From Sphaerochaeta sp. UBA5849 (GTDB taxonomy: Bacteria > Spirochaetota > Spirochaetia > Sphaerochaetales > Sphaerochaetaceae), in the NCBI GenBank assembly GCA_002432715.1, contig DJGJ01000013.1:1-23945 (forward strand): a DNA stretch of 23,945 nt, in the 5' to 3' direction. Position 1 is the stretch's first letter. Every line of letters begins with the position of its first letter. A model generated the notes under the pieces. The model saw nothing but the letters and a program-made list of their open reading frames with translations, did not search any database and had not been told where the DNA came from. This document shows, piece after piece, positions 15,818 to 22,816 of the stretch. Made by a program: the position numbers and the translations under genes.

Positions 15818-17035
15818 ATGAGCGTGAATGATCTTGAACTAAAAACGTTCAAAGCCATCATAGAATGCATTGAGGAGGGTTCTGAGAAACCCTCCCGTGC
15901 AGCCATAGCCAAAGAGCTCGGGTTAAGCAGGACCACGGCTTCCAATTACGTAAATAAACTCATCAGTTCAGACATACTCGAGGAGCTGGATTCCGAATCC
16001 CAAGGAAGAGGAAGGCCGGGCAAACCCCTGACCTTGTCAACTTCCAAACGCTACGCCATCGGAGCCTTTTTTGATGAGAGCGATTGGTACCTGAGCGTCG
16101 TCAATCTGCAAGGACAGCCCATCGAGAACCTGCACTACCCCATAGAGCGGATGACCATCGACAGCTTCATCCAAGTCCTTATCGGGGGAATACAGGAAAT
16201 CCAGAAGAAATACGGCTCGCAATTGCTTCCCGCCATCGGGATAGGAAGCCCCGGGGTCATCGATAGAAAAACAGGGACCATCATCAAGGCAGTCGACCTT
16301 GGTTGGAGAGACATTCCGCTGGGGCGCATCGTTTTGCATCAGACGGGCTTTTCCTGTTACATCCTCAACCGCTACCGCGCTACCGGCCTCGGCGAAGCAC
16401 ATCATGGGCAAGGCCAAGGCGTAAAGGACTTCATCTTCATCGGCATCGGGACCGGAATGGGCTCAGCCATTTTCATCGACGGCAAACTGATGTTCACGAC
16501 CAACATCCACACCGGCGGCATCGGTCACATCATTGTAGACCCTCACGGGCCGTACTGCAGCTGCGGGCGAAAAGGGTGTGCACTCCCTCTGGCCTCCACC
16601 GATGCCCTCATTGCAAATGTGTTGAAGAGCTTGAAGGAGAACCACTCCCTCGCATATACGCCTCTTGCACAACGATATTCCACGGAAAAAACAGTGACGC
16701 TCGCCCAAATCATGCAGGCGGCAGAGGACGGGGATGTATTTGCCCAACAGGCTGTACAAACTGTCGCCGATCCAATGTGCAAGATCATCGGACACCTGAT
16801 CACCATCATAAATCCCAAGAAAATTGTGTTGGGAGGGCCGATGGCAACCACCGGCACCTATTATGTCAACTATATCAAAGAGAAGGTCACCAATGATTAT
16901 CTGACACCGGAGATTCCCATTGTCCAGGGAAGCATGGACGTCTACACCGGAGCAAGGGGCGCTGCCTCGTTGGTGACCAAACGGGTGGTGGAGCTCACGT
17001 TTCATACACCGGATACCTGGTATCAGGAGCAGTAG
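15818..17035 (+). CDS. ROK-family transcriptional regulator
   Basis: A 405-residue repressor of the NagC/XylR type. An N-terminal winged helix-turn-helix (about 25-55, SRAAIAKELGLSRTTASNYV) binds DNA, followed by a sugar-kinase-like ROK domain. The structural zinc site is present: His 237 and CSCGRKGC (Cys 247, 249, 254). The kinase catalytic Asp, normally in an ND motif, is Arg 185 (LNRYRATGLGE), so it should sense a ligand without phosphorylating it. The usual Glu after the zinc cluster is also changed (GCALPLAS). The start ATG at 15818 has GAGGA nine bases upstream. It is co-transcribed with the M24-fold gene and probably controls the divergent region. It converges with the XRE gene, three bases apart. 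Confidence 0.9.
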   Translation: MSVNDLELKTFKAIIECIEEGSEKPSRAAIAKELGLSRTTASNYVNKLISSDILEELDSESQGRGRPGKPLTLSTSKRYAIGAFFDESDWYLSVVNLQGQPIENLHYPIERMTIDSFIQVLIGGIQEIQKKYGSQLLPAIGIGSPGVIDRKTGTIIKAVDLGWRDIPLGRIVLHQTGFSCYILNRYRATGLGEAHHGQGQGVKDFIFIGIGTGMGSAIFIDGKLMFTTNIHTGGIGHIIVDPHGPYCSCGRKGCALPLASTDALIANVLKSLKENHSLAYTPLAQRYSTEKTVTLAQIMQAAEDGDVFAQQAVQTVADPMCKIIGHLITIINPKKIVLGGPMATTGTYYVNYIKEKVTNDYLTPEIPIVQGSMDVYTGARGAASLVTKRVVELTFHTPDTWYQEQ

Positions 17036-17038
17036 GGC

Positions 17039-17248
17039 CTATTCCTCTGTCTTGTACTCAAACAAATCTCCGGGCTGACAGCCAAGGGCCTCACAGATTG
17101 CTTCCATGGTACTCAGCCTGATGGCACTCACCTTCCCTGTCTTCAGATTGGAAAGGTTTGCTATCGTGATACCCACCTTCTCGGATAATTCGGTTAGTGA
17201 CATCTTGCGGTCCGCCAGCACACGGTCAAGTCGTATAATGATTGCCAT
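17039..17248 (-). CDS. Small XRE-family regulator (YozG-like)
   Basis: A 69-residue Cro/CI-type helix-turn-helix protein, almost all DNA-binding domain: LTELSEKVGITIANLSNLKTGK forms the recognition region and ALGCQPGDLFEY the usual closing segment. Such tiny XRE proteins are commonly encoded beside DUF2975 membrane proteins (as with yozG and yoaS in Bacillus), and here the DUF2975 gene ends eight bases upstream. The pair is probably one transcript, and this protein is the natural candidate to bind the double dyad in front of it (inference). The ATG at 17248 has AGGCAAG upstream. Confidence 0.85.
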   Translation of the reverse strand: MAIIIRLDRVLADRKMSLTELSEKVGITIANLSNLKTGKVSAIRLSTMEAICEALGCQPGDLFEYKTEE

Positions 17249-17256
17249 ACGCTTGC

Positions 17257-17799
17257 CTAGACCGTTTGCTCGTATTCACGCTGCAAGGCGAATGCGTAGC
17301 TGAACACCCGAGCGAGCACGAGCAGAATGAGTGCATAGACAGCCTCATTGGGAAGCAGCTGGAAGCGGAAGCCAAGCAAGCCTGAAAGTTCTCCCAAGTC
17401 CCGGGTAAAGACAAAGACCAGCAACAACTGCTTTGCATAGGCTAGAATCAGCAGGATATATCCCATGTTGGTTATCTTGTCGGGAAGCGTTCGGGTGAAG
17501 CCTTTGGACTGGGCAAGTGTGTGAAGAATCGAGCGCAGCAGGTATAAAAACAACAAGCCAAGCACAAGGGTTGCCACCAGGAGTATGGAGTAGAGAAGAA
17601 AAGAGCCCAGACTTGCAGATCGCACAGCCTGAGTAACCTGCAGGCCTTCGGGGAACACCAACAAGAGAGAGAAATCACCCTGCACTGCCAGGACGACCAA
17701 GTACACCGTTATGCCGGCTACGGCAAGCGAGCCAAGGATGAGACTGAGGGTAAGCAGACCTGTAAGCAGGCGCAACCCTTTGTTTGACAAACTAAGCAT
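17257..17799 (-). CDS. DUF2975 membrane protein
   Basis: A 180-residue inner-membrane protein with about four hydrophobic helices (roughly residues 10-35, 62-88, 110-130 and 145-170), in the length and layout of the DUF2975 family. The function of the family is unknown; its members are nearly always paired with a small XRE regulator, as here. The ATG at 17799 has GGAGG seven bases upstream. The promoter in front carries a perfect 19-base palindrome and a related second dyad, so expression is likely tightly controlled. Confidence 0.75.
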   Translation of the reverse strand: MLSLSNKGLRLLTGLLTLSLILGSLAVAGITVYLVVLAVQGDFSLLLVFPEGLQVTQAVRSASLGSFLLYSILLVATLVLGLLFLYLLRSILHTLAQSKGFTRTLPDKITNMGYILLILAYAKQLLLVFVFTRDLGELSGLLGFRFQLLPNEAVYALILLVLARVFSYAFALQREYEQTV

Positions 17800-17810
17800 G
17801 GAATGCCTCC

Positions 17811-17832
17811 AAATATCGTTTTACAGATATTT
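17811..17832. promoter_or_regulatory. Second dyad before the DUF2975 gene
   Basis: AAATATC (17811-17817) and GATATTT (17826-17832) form a perfect 7-bp inverted repeat with an 8-base spacer. Its core TATCGTTTTACAGATA resembles the neighbouring palindrome core TATCGTAGTACGATA with one extra base, so both may bind the same protein. It covers the leader before the ribosome site. Confidence 0.5.
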
Positions 17833-17859
17833 TTTATCGTAGTACGATAAATTTGTCAA
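17831..17859 (-). promoter_or_regulatory. Promoter with palindromic operator for DUF2975-XRE
   Basis: On the minus strand TTGACA (17859-17854) and TAAAAA (17836-17831) are 17 bases apart. The perfect palindrome TTTATCGTAGTACGATAAA (17833-17851) fills the spacer and touches the -10, so a bound protein would exclude RNA polymerase. Confidence 0.65.
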
Positions 17860-17867
17860 GACATTCC

Positions 17868-18323
17868 CTACTGCTTTTCACTGCGCAGCCTGTTTCGATG
17901 CATCCCAAATGCCTTCAGGTGGGTCTTGGAAGTGACAGTCACCCCGCTGATTACATCCACAACAAGGCTCTTTGCTTCTATTGCAGCTTTGAATAACTCA
18001 TCAATGGTCCTTCCCTTGGAAAGCTTGACCGGCTGACCATTCTTGGCAGCAGCGCCCTTGAGAATCCTGAAACCCTCGACCTCACCGCCGGCCACCCTCA
18101 TTTCGGTCTCGTTATCGCGAAGGTGTGAGGTACTGCCCTTCCACTGCCCGATGTACATCCCATCCTAGAGGTTCGAAAACTGCACGTTTTCAAATTGCAA
18201 CCGGGAAGCCTCTTTTCGATTCGGTCCATCCACGCGCATCGCCATGAACAAGCCTACGGCGATAATCACTATCATACCAGGCAAAATCCACCACATACGA
18301 TTTCTCCTACGCTTACGCATCAT
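17868..18323 (-). pseudogene. FMN-binding domain protein split by an in-frame TAG
   Basis: A membrane-anchored FMN-binding protein interrupted by an amber codon at 18165-18167. The first part (from ATG 18323, overlapping the apbE stop as ATGA) has a basic start and one membrane helix (WWILPGMIVIIAVGLFMAM), then ends FSNL-stop. In the same frame the sequence continues DGMYIGQWKGS..., the normal opening of an FMN-binding domain, and runs about 98 residues to VVDVISGVTVTSK, whose Thr is where ApbE would attach FMN. Only one base (for example CAG to TAG) separates it from an intact gene. The stop is followed by AGGA and an ATG at 18158, so restart could yield a detached, cytoplasmic domain. An alternative first start is ATG 18296 (AGGAG upstream). 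Sequencing error is possible. Confidence 0.7.
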
Positions 18324-19276
18324 GTACTGAGAAGTGATATGTTCAGTCCCGTTACCGGTTGGAAAACGGAGACCAATGATTCGGTGATCCAACCCTGCAG
18401 GTTTTCATCGATGGCAAACACCCCGACTTCGGGGAGGTCGGCCAACAGCTTTTTGCATCCCTTGAGGCCTAAAAGAAAGAAGGTTGTTGAAAGGGCGTCA
18501 GCATGCAGGGAACGAGGGCAGACCACCGTCGTACCAATCAAGCCAGACCGGGCCGGACAGCCGGTCCTCGGATCGAGAATGTGGTGCTGCCGCTTTCCTT
18601 GCGAATCGATAAAGAACCGTTCATAGTCACCACTGGTGACAACCGAGACGTCCTTGGCCGCGATGGCTCCAACCAAAGAATTCTGGATCCTGGGATGACG
18701 GATGCCCACCTTCCATGCCGACCCATCCGGTTTCGATCCCAGAAGCAACACATTGCCGCCAAGGTTGATGTAAGCCGATTCAATACCCCATTCGATGAGC
18801 ACCTGCTTGGCACGATCAGCGGCATAGCCCTTGGCCAAGCCTCCCAGATCCAACATCATCCCCTGTTCACCCAAGCCGGCACGTCGATTCTTCACATCCA
18901 ACCGTATCTGGCGGTAATCGACACGCGATCGAACTTCATTAATGGCGGCTTGGGTGGGGGGAATTGCAGCATGGGTGAAATCCCAGAGATTCATCAGAGG
19001 AGCGATGGTTACATCGAACGCACCGCTTGAAAGAGCGCCGACCGCCACGGCCTCCTGCAGCACCTCAATGGTATCGGGGGAAACATCTACCAAACCGTTT
19101 CCAGCCTGACCGTTGATGCCGCTCACCTCGCTATCGGCAAGGAACCTGCTCAAGAGTAATTCCAGACGCTTCACTTCTGCAAAAGCCGCCTCAATTGCCG
19201 CCTCAGGCTGTTCTCCATAGACCTTGCAGGACAGTTGGGTATGCATGACTGCAAGGGTTGCCTCGACGCTACGCAT
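18320..19276 (-). CDS. apbE: FAD:protein FMN transferase ApbE
   Basis: A 318-residue flavin transferase that uses FAD to attach FMN covalently to a Thr of partner proteins. Family motifs are clear: SGAFDVTIAPLMNLWDF, DLGGLAKGYAADR, INLGGNV, TSGDYERFF, HHILDPRTGCPA and ADALSTTFF. It has no signal peptide or lipobox, so it would act in the cytoplasm, unlike many ApbE lipoproteins. I chose the ATG at 19276 because AAGGA lies seven bases upstream; a GTG at 19282 is possible. The start overlaps the end of the tetR gene by eight bases and its stop overlaps the FMN-binding gene, so the three are translated as a coupled set. Its obvious partner is the split FMN-binding protein. Confidence 0.92.
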   Translation of the reverse strand: MRSVEATLAVMHTQLSCKVYGEQPEAAIEAAFAEVKRLELLLSRFLADSEVSGINGQAGNGLVDVSPDTIEVLQEAVAVGALSSGAFDVTIAPLMNLWDFTHAAIPPTQAAINEVRSRVDYRQIRLDVKNRRAGLGEQGMMLDLGGLAKGYAADRAKQVLIEWGIESAYINLGGNVLLLGSKPDGSAWKVGIRHPRIQNSLVGAIAAKDVSVVTSGDYERFFIDSQGKRQHHILDPRTGCPARSGLIGTTVVCPRSLHADALSTTFFLLGLKGCKKLLADLPEVGVFAIDENLQGWITESLVSVFQPVTGLNISLLST

Positions 19277-19856
19277 GATCACATCCTTGCATCAGGCCAT
19301 CCATCACCAACGAGGTGATCGTGTCCAGCAACCGGGGAAAGTGCTCAACTCCGATCTCCTCCTTGTGCACATCGATGTTCATAATCGCCGTGAATACCAA
19401 CATGATCGTCGCGGCATCGACATCGCTTCTGATTTTTCCCTCGGCCTGCCACTTCTCCACCAGCTGAACAAAGGTGTCATAGAGGAAGTGCACCGCTTCA
19501 CTGCCGTGCTCGAGGCGATAGACCTGCTCGAGCTTTGCAAAAACCTTTCGGTTGTACCATTCACGCAAAATCGGGTTGTTGCGCATACCTTCGCTGTTGC
19601 ACGCAAGCATATGGGCGATCACTTGCTTCGGTTCCAATGTTACGTCAAGCTGTGCCTGGCACCTCTGTTTCAACACTGCATTCTCTGCAAGGAATATATC
19701 CAAAAACAGCTTTTCCTTTGACGGGTAGTAGAGGTAAAAGGTTCCCACAGCAAGCCCCGCCTCCTTGGCGATCTGGGCTACGCTGGTGGATTTGAACCCA
19801 CCCTTGGTGAACAATGTTTTTGCCGCGTTGTACAACAGAGCTTGTTTCTCTTCCAT
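19269..19856 (-). CDS. TetR-family transcriptional regulator
   Basis: A 195-residue repressor. The N-terminal helix-turn-helix (about 8-54, ending AGLAVGTFYLYYPSKEKLF) is a strong TetR match; the rest is the variable ligand and dimer domain. The ATG at 19856 has AGGA seven bases upstream. It is the first gene of the tetR-apbE-FMN-binding operon, and a perfect inverted repeat sits right after its own promoter, so it very likely represses itself and the flavin genes. The ligand is unknown. Confidence 0.9.
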   Translation of the reverse strand: MEEKQALLYNAAKTLFTKGGFKSTSVAQIAKEAGLAVGTFYLYYPSKEKLFLDIFLAENAVLKQRCQAQLDVTLEPKQVIAHMLACNSEGMRNNPILREWYNRKVFAKLEQVYRLEHGSEAVHFLYDTFVQLVEKWQAEGKIRSDVDAATIMLVFTAIMNIDVHKEEIGVEHFPRLLDTITSLVMDGLMQGCDHA

Positions 19857-19866
19857 GCGTCCATCC

Positions 19867-19892
19867 TGAATGAATATTTTTTAATTCATTCA
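19867..19892. promoter_or_regulatory. TetR operator (perfect inverted repeat)
   Basis: TGAATGAAT (19867-19875) and ATTCATTCA (19884-19892) are perfect 9-bp arms around an 8-base AT spacer. The site begins at the edge of the -10 box and covers the transcription start of the tetR operon. Confidence 0.7.
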
Positions 19893-19922
19893 TTTATACA
19901 GAAAGAGTCTTTTGCTTGTCAA
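19893..19922 (-). promoter_or_regulatory. Promoter of the tetR-apbE operon
   Basis: On the minus strand a consensus TTGACA (19922-19917) and TATAAA (19898-19893) are 18 bases apart, followed at once by the operator dyad. Confidence 0.75.
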
Positions 19923-20101
19923 GACATCGCAGGGTGCCCTTCCAATCACCACCACGCAGACCATGGTAAAAATACACCCACCCATGGCATAGTACACCAA
20001 GCAATTGCACATTCCTTCTTCCATTTTTTGATTTGTATTCCTCATTTGTACTTTTCTCTTTCAGTCATAGATACTGTACATTTTGGAGCACACCCATACA
20101 G
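19923..20101. other. Gene-free stretch before the surface-protein remnant
   Basis: Frames here are open but have no coding look: no recognisable motif, unusual His/Phe-rich composition and no ribosome sites. It may include further unrecognisable parts of the decayed gene that follows. Confidence 0.4.
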
Positions 20102-20355
20102 CCACACGGTGGCTTGCAGGCGAGTATCGGTCGGATGCTTTTGGGGAAAATCGAAGAGACTGAATCCTATCTGGATCTGGCATGGCATTTTACAGCAGCA
20201 TCGCCACCGGCTTTGAACTCAACCTATTCGATTCCTTCCAGGTCCTGATTCTTGGCGGATATCGTTTCGCCCCTCACGAAGCCCAACCGGGCATGCAGGC
20301 AAACACGCTTTCCAGAGCATTCAACTCACTGAGTTTCAGGGCCAACCTGAAGTGA
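20102..20355 (+). pseudogene. Frameshifted C-terminal remnant of a possible outer-membrane protein
   Basis: Two overlapping frames join into one sensible protein tail. The first reads PHGGLQASIGRMLLGKIEET then ESYLDLAWHF. The second, starting in the adjacent frame near 20182, reads YSSIATGFELNLFDSFQVL, ILGGYRFAPHE and ends SLSFRANLK at the stop 20353-20355. The join falls in a run of four T (about 20188-20191); a fifth T would restore one frame reading AWHFYSSIATG. Alternating hydrophobic residues and the final aromatic-containing strand are reminiscent of a beta-barrel end. The N-terminal part is not found upstream, so this is a truncated and frameshifted remnant. I cannot name the family. 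Confidence 0.4.
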
Positions 20356-20362
20356 ACCGACA

Positions 20363-20388
20363 GGCCGGTATACGCGTGTATACCGGCC
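20363..20388 (+). terminator. Perfect 11-bp hairpin after the remnant
   Basis: GGCCGGTATAC (20363-20373) pairs perfectly with GTATACCGGCC (20378-20388) around a GCGT loop, eight bases after the remnant's stop codon. A long T-run is missing (ATCACTTT follows), so termination may be weak. It also shields the cyclase promoter from upstream transcription. Confidence 0.55.
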
Positions 20389-20440
20389 ATCACTTTCCAA
20401 CATATTGCATGCATTGCACCAACCTGAGGCGGTGCACTGG

Positions 20441-20469
20441 ATGACAAATGCTGATGCTTACGTTATAAG
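20441..20469 (+). promoter_or_regulatory. Promoter of diguanylate cyclase 2
   Basis: ATGACA at 20441-20446 and TATAAG at 20464-20469 are 17 bases apart, with a start near 20476. Flanks GATGACAAA and TACGTTATAAGTATGG match the promoter at 6186-6214. A TGCACC...GGTGCA repeat (20416-20437) lies just upstream. Confidence 0.65.
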
Positions 20470-20526
20470 TATGGTAGATGCAGGCAGGGCGGATATACAG
20501 CGCACCTATTTGTTCTCTGAGGATTG

Positions 20527-21696
20527 ATGAGAAAATCCCTACGTATTGGTTTTGGGGAAAAACGCACATTTTTGCTACTGCTTGCAGCAACGATTCTTTG
20601 CGTCCTCTTCCCTGCACAATTTCTCTATCAACGAACCACCAATGTCCTCAAAGACAACGCCCGTTTGCGCGCTCTCTCCATCGCCACCACCGTGGCAACC
20701 TTTCTGGAAGACGACATCGAGTCATATCGAGCCATATCCGATGCACCGACACTCAATGAGGACTCCCAGGCCTATGCCGACTACCTGCGATACAATGCCT
20801 TGCTGCGTACCATCAAGGAACAAAACGACGCCGACTATATCTATACCGAAGCGCTGGTTGATGGAAAAATCATCCGCTACGTTCTCGATGCCGAGCTCCC
20901 CGACAGTGAAAACTTCTCCCCTTTCGGCTCCCTCGATACAATGGATGAAACCGAGCAGAACGTATATACAACCCGAATGGCAACCGGCAGCACCGAACTG
21001 CTCCTCTCCGACTGGGGAGTATACCTCAGCGCCTTCGCCCCTATTGTCGACCATCGTGACGGCAGTTTGACAGGATTGGTGGGAGTCGACTATTCGGCGG
21101 CAACCTTGCTCATACAGTCACGCATGCTCTTGTATCTACACATCATCACCTTCTCGTTGCTCTCCTTGCTGCTTTCCTTCTCCCTTTTTGTCGTCGTCCA
21201 ATTGATCAGCGTCCACGCCTATACCGATGAGTTGACCGGCTTGGGCAATCGCCGGGCAATGAACAAGGCTTTGGCTCGTTTGGAAAGAGACGCACGGAAA
21301 CACCATAAGCCGTTTGTACTGTTAACCCTCGATGTCGACACCTTCAAGCTTATCAACGATGAACACGGACATCCCGTCGGGGACAAGGTTCTGAAACGGA
21401 TTGCCGAGACATTGCTGCAACATTCGGAGGGGGATGAGGGCTGTTTCCGTTCAGGCGGTGATGAATTTGTCATGGTGATGCCCTCCTCCAATCTTGAAAA
21501 CGCCCGACAAATAAGCAATCTGATCAAAACCGATGTCCAGGCTGTGTTTCTTCCGGAGTTGAAGGGACAGGCGCTTTCTGTGAGTATCGGCCTGGCTGTC
21601 TGGGAGGAAGGCGATACCCTGGAGGATGTGATCAGGCGCTCCGATACAAGCCTCTATGAGATGAAAAAACATCAGGAAACCCGGAAAAAGGGTTGA
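20527..21696 (+). CDS. Membrane diguanylate cyclase with periplasmic sensor domain (2)
   Basis: A 389-residue GGDEF protein built like the one at 6284: membrane helix at about 15-33, periplasmic Cache-like region to about 195 (DYIYTEALVDGK, SAFAPIVDHRDG, GLVGVDYS), second helix about 201-227, then a GGDEF domain with DELTGLGNRRAM, LDVDTFKLINDEHGHPVGD and GGDEF at 310-314. The RxxD inhibitory site is missing here too. Shared short motifs across the whole length, including FSPFGS and the sensor core, make them paralogues. I chose the ATG at 20527, three bases after TGAGGA; a TTG one codon earlier is less likely. The hydroxyacid dehydrogenase follows 61 bases downstream and may be co-transcribed. 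Confidence 0.88.
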   Translation: MRKSLRIGFGEKRTFLLLLAATILCVLFPAQFLYQRTTNVLKDNARLRALSIATTVATFLEDDIESYRAISDAPTLNEDSQAYADYLRYNALLRTIKEQNDADYIYTEALVDGKIIRYVLDAELPDSENFSPFGSLDTMDETEQNVYTTRMATGSTELLLSDWGVYLSAFAPIVDHRDGSLTGLVGVDYSAATLLIQSRMLLYLHIITFSLLSLLLSFSLFVVVQLISVHAYTDELTGLGNRRAMNKALARLERDARKHHKPFVLLTLDVDTFKLINDEHGHPVGDKVLKRIAETLLQHSEGDEGCFRSGGDEFVMVMPSSNLENARQISNLIKTDVQAVFLPELKGQALSVSIGLAVWEEGDTLEDVIRRSDTSLYEMKKHQETRKKG

Positions 21697-21757
21697 GAGT
21701 CTCTTGCCCAAACAGAAGGTAACCGATAGGGTTTCTCCCATACCCAGGAGATCAGAC

Positions 21758-22723
21758 ATGCATACCATCGATACACTCTTTCTCACCGGATCGCATTTCT
21801 GTCCTGATCAGGAAGAAATGGAAAGCCTTGAGGCCTTGTACCCCCAGGTTCGCGTAACCAGCACAGACATGTCGCACTATAGCCGCGAGCAGTTGCAGCA
21901 AGCCCGGATTATTGTAGGACTGCCAAAACCGGAAGACCTGAAACATGCCACCAACCTGCATTGGCTGCAAACCCCATCCTCGGGGGTAAGTCAGTATGTC
22001 GATCCCGCCCTCTATGCCAGCCAGCCCATCCTCCTGACCAATGCGAGAGGCACCTACGGCAGGCAAATCGCCGACCATGTCATCGGTGAAATAATCGCTT
22101 TCAACCACAACCTGCTGCGCTATCATGACCAGATGAAGAGCAAGCTATGGAAACGCTACTTCCCTACCAAGGACCTCTGGGAGAGCACCTTGCTGATCAT
22201 CGGGCTTGGGGATATCGGGACCCAGCTGGCCTTGCGGGCGAAAGCCCACGGCCTCAGGGTACTTGCCGTCAAACGAACGGCAACTGAGAAGCCTTCCTAT
22301 GTGGACGAGCTGGGAACGGAGAAGGACCTGGATGCCTTTTTGGTACGAGCCGACTACCTTGTATTGTGTGCAGCTTCCACCGATCAAACCGAGCATCTGC
22401 TTGATGAGCGAAGGATAGCCCTGTTGCCACCAGGCTCGTATGTTTTCAATGTAGGACGAGGCAACCTGCTGGACGAGCAGGCTCTGGTGCAGGCCCTTCA
22501 GAGCGGCAGGATAAAGGGAGCCGGCCTCGATGTCACCACGATCGAGCCCCTGCCGCAGGACCATGTACTATGGACGCTGGACAATGTCCTGATCACCCCG
22601 CATGCAAGCGGCTTGTCCCCAAGCGATCCTCATCAGGTGTTCTCCCTGTTTTTGAAGAACCTTGGGCTGTATCTCCAGAACAAGCCATTGATCAATTGCG
22701 TAGACTTTGCACGGACGTATTAG
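21758..22723 (+). CDS. D-2-hydroxyacid dehydrogenase family protein
   Basis: A 321-residue NAD(P)-dependent dehydrogenase that reduces a 2-keto acid to the D-hydroxyacid or the reverse. The nucleotide-binding motif is GLGDIG (149-154), and the catalytic triad of the family is present: Arg 234 in NVGRGNLLDE, Glu 263 in TIEPLP and His 282 in TPHASG. The substrate domain is more divergent, as in GhrA/YdbC-like members, so the substrate cannot be named. The ATG at 21758 has CAGGAG upstream at seven bases; the frame continues back to 21704 without a ribosome site. It lies between the cyclase and the HD-GYP gene on the same strand. Confidence 0.88.
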   Translation: MHTIDTLFLTGSHFCPDQEEMESLEALYPQVRVTSTDMSHYSREQLQQARIIVGLPKPEDLKHATNLHWLQTPSSGVSQYVDPALYASQPILLTNARGTYGRQIADHVIGEIIAFNHNLLRYHDQMKSKLWKRYFPTKDLWESTLLIIGLGDIGTQLALRAKAHGLRVLAVKRTATEKPSYVDELGTEKDLDAFLVRADYLVLCAASTDQTEHLLDERRIALLPPGSYVFNVGRGNLLDEQALVQALQSGRIKGAGLDVTTIEPLPQDHVLWTLDNVLITPHASGLSPSDPHQVFSLFLKNLGLYLQNKPLINCVDFARTY

Positions 22724-22741
22724 ATAGTCCCATCAATAAAT

Positions 22742-22758
22742 GAATAGCAAGACTATTC
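22742..22758 (+). terminator. Weak hairpin after the dehydrogenase
   Basis: GAATAG and CTATTC pair around a five-base loop and TCCTTT follows. It is short and could be chance. Confidence 0.3.
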
Positions 22759-22816
22759 TCCTTTACCCGGCTGGTCGGCGATGGTACGATGGAACATGTC
22801 CAAGGAGGGGTGGAAG

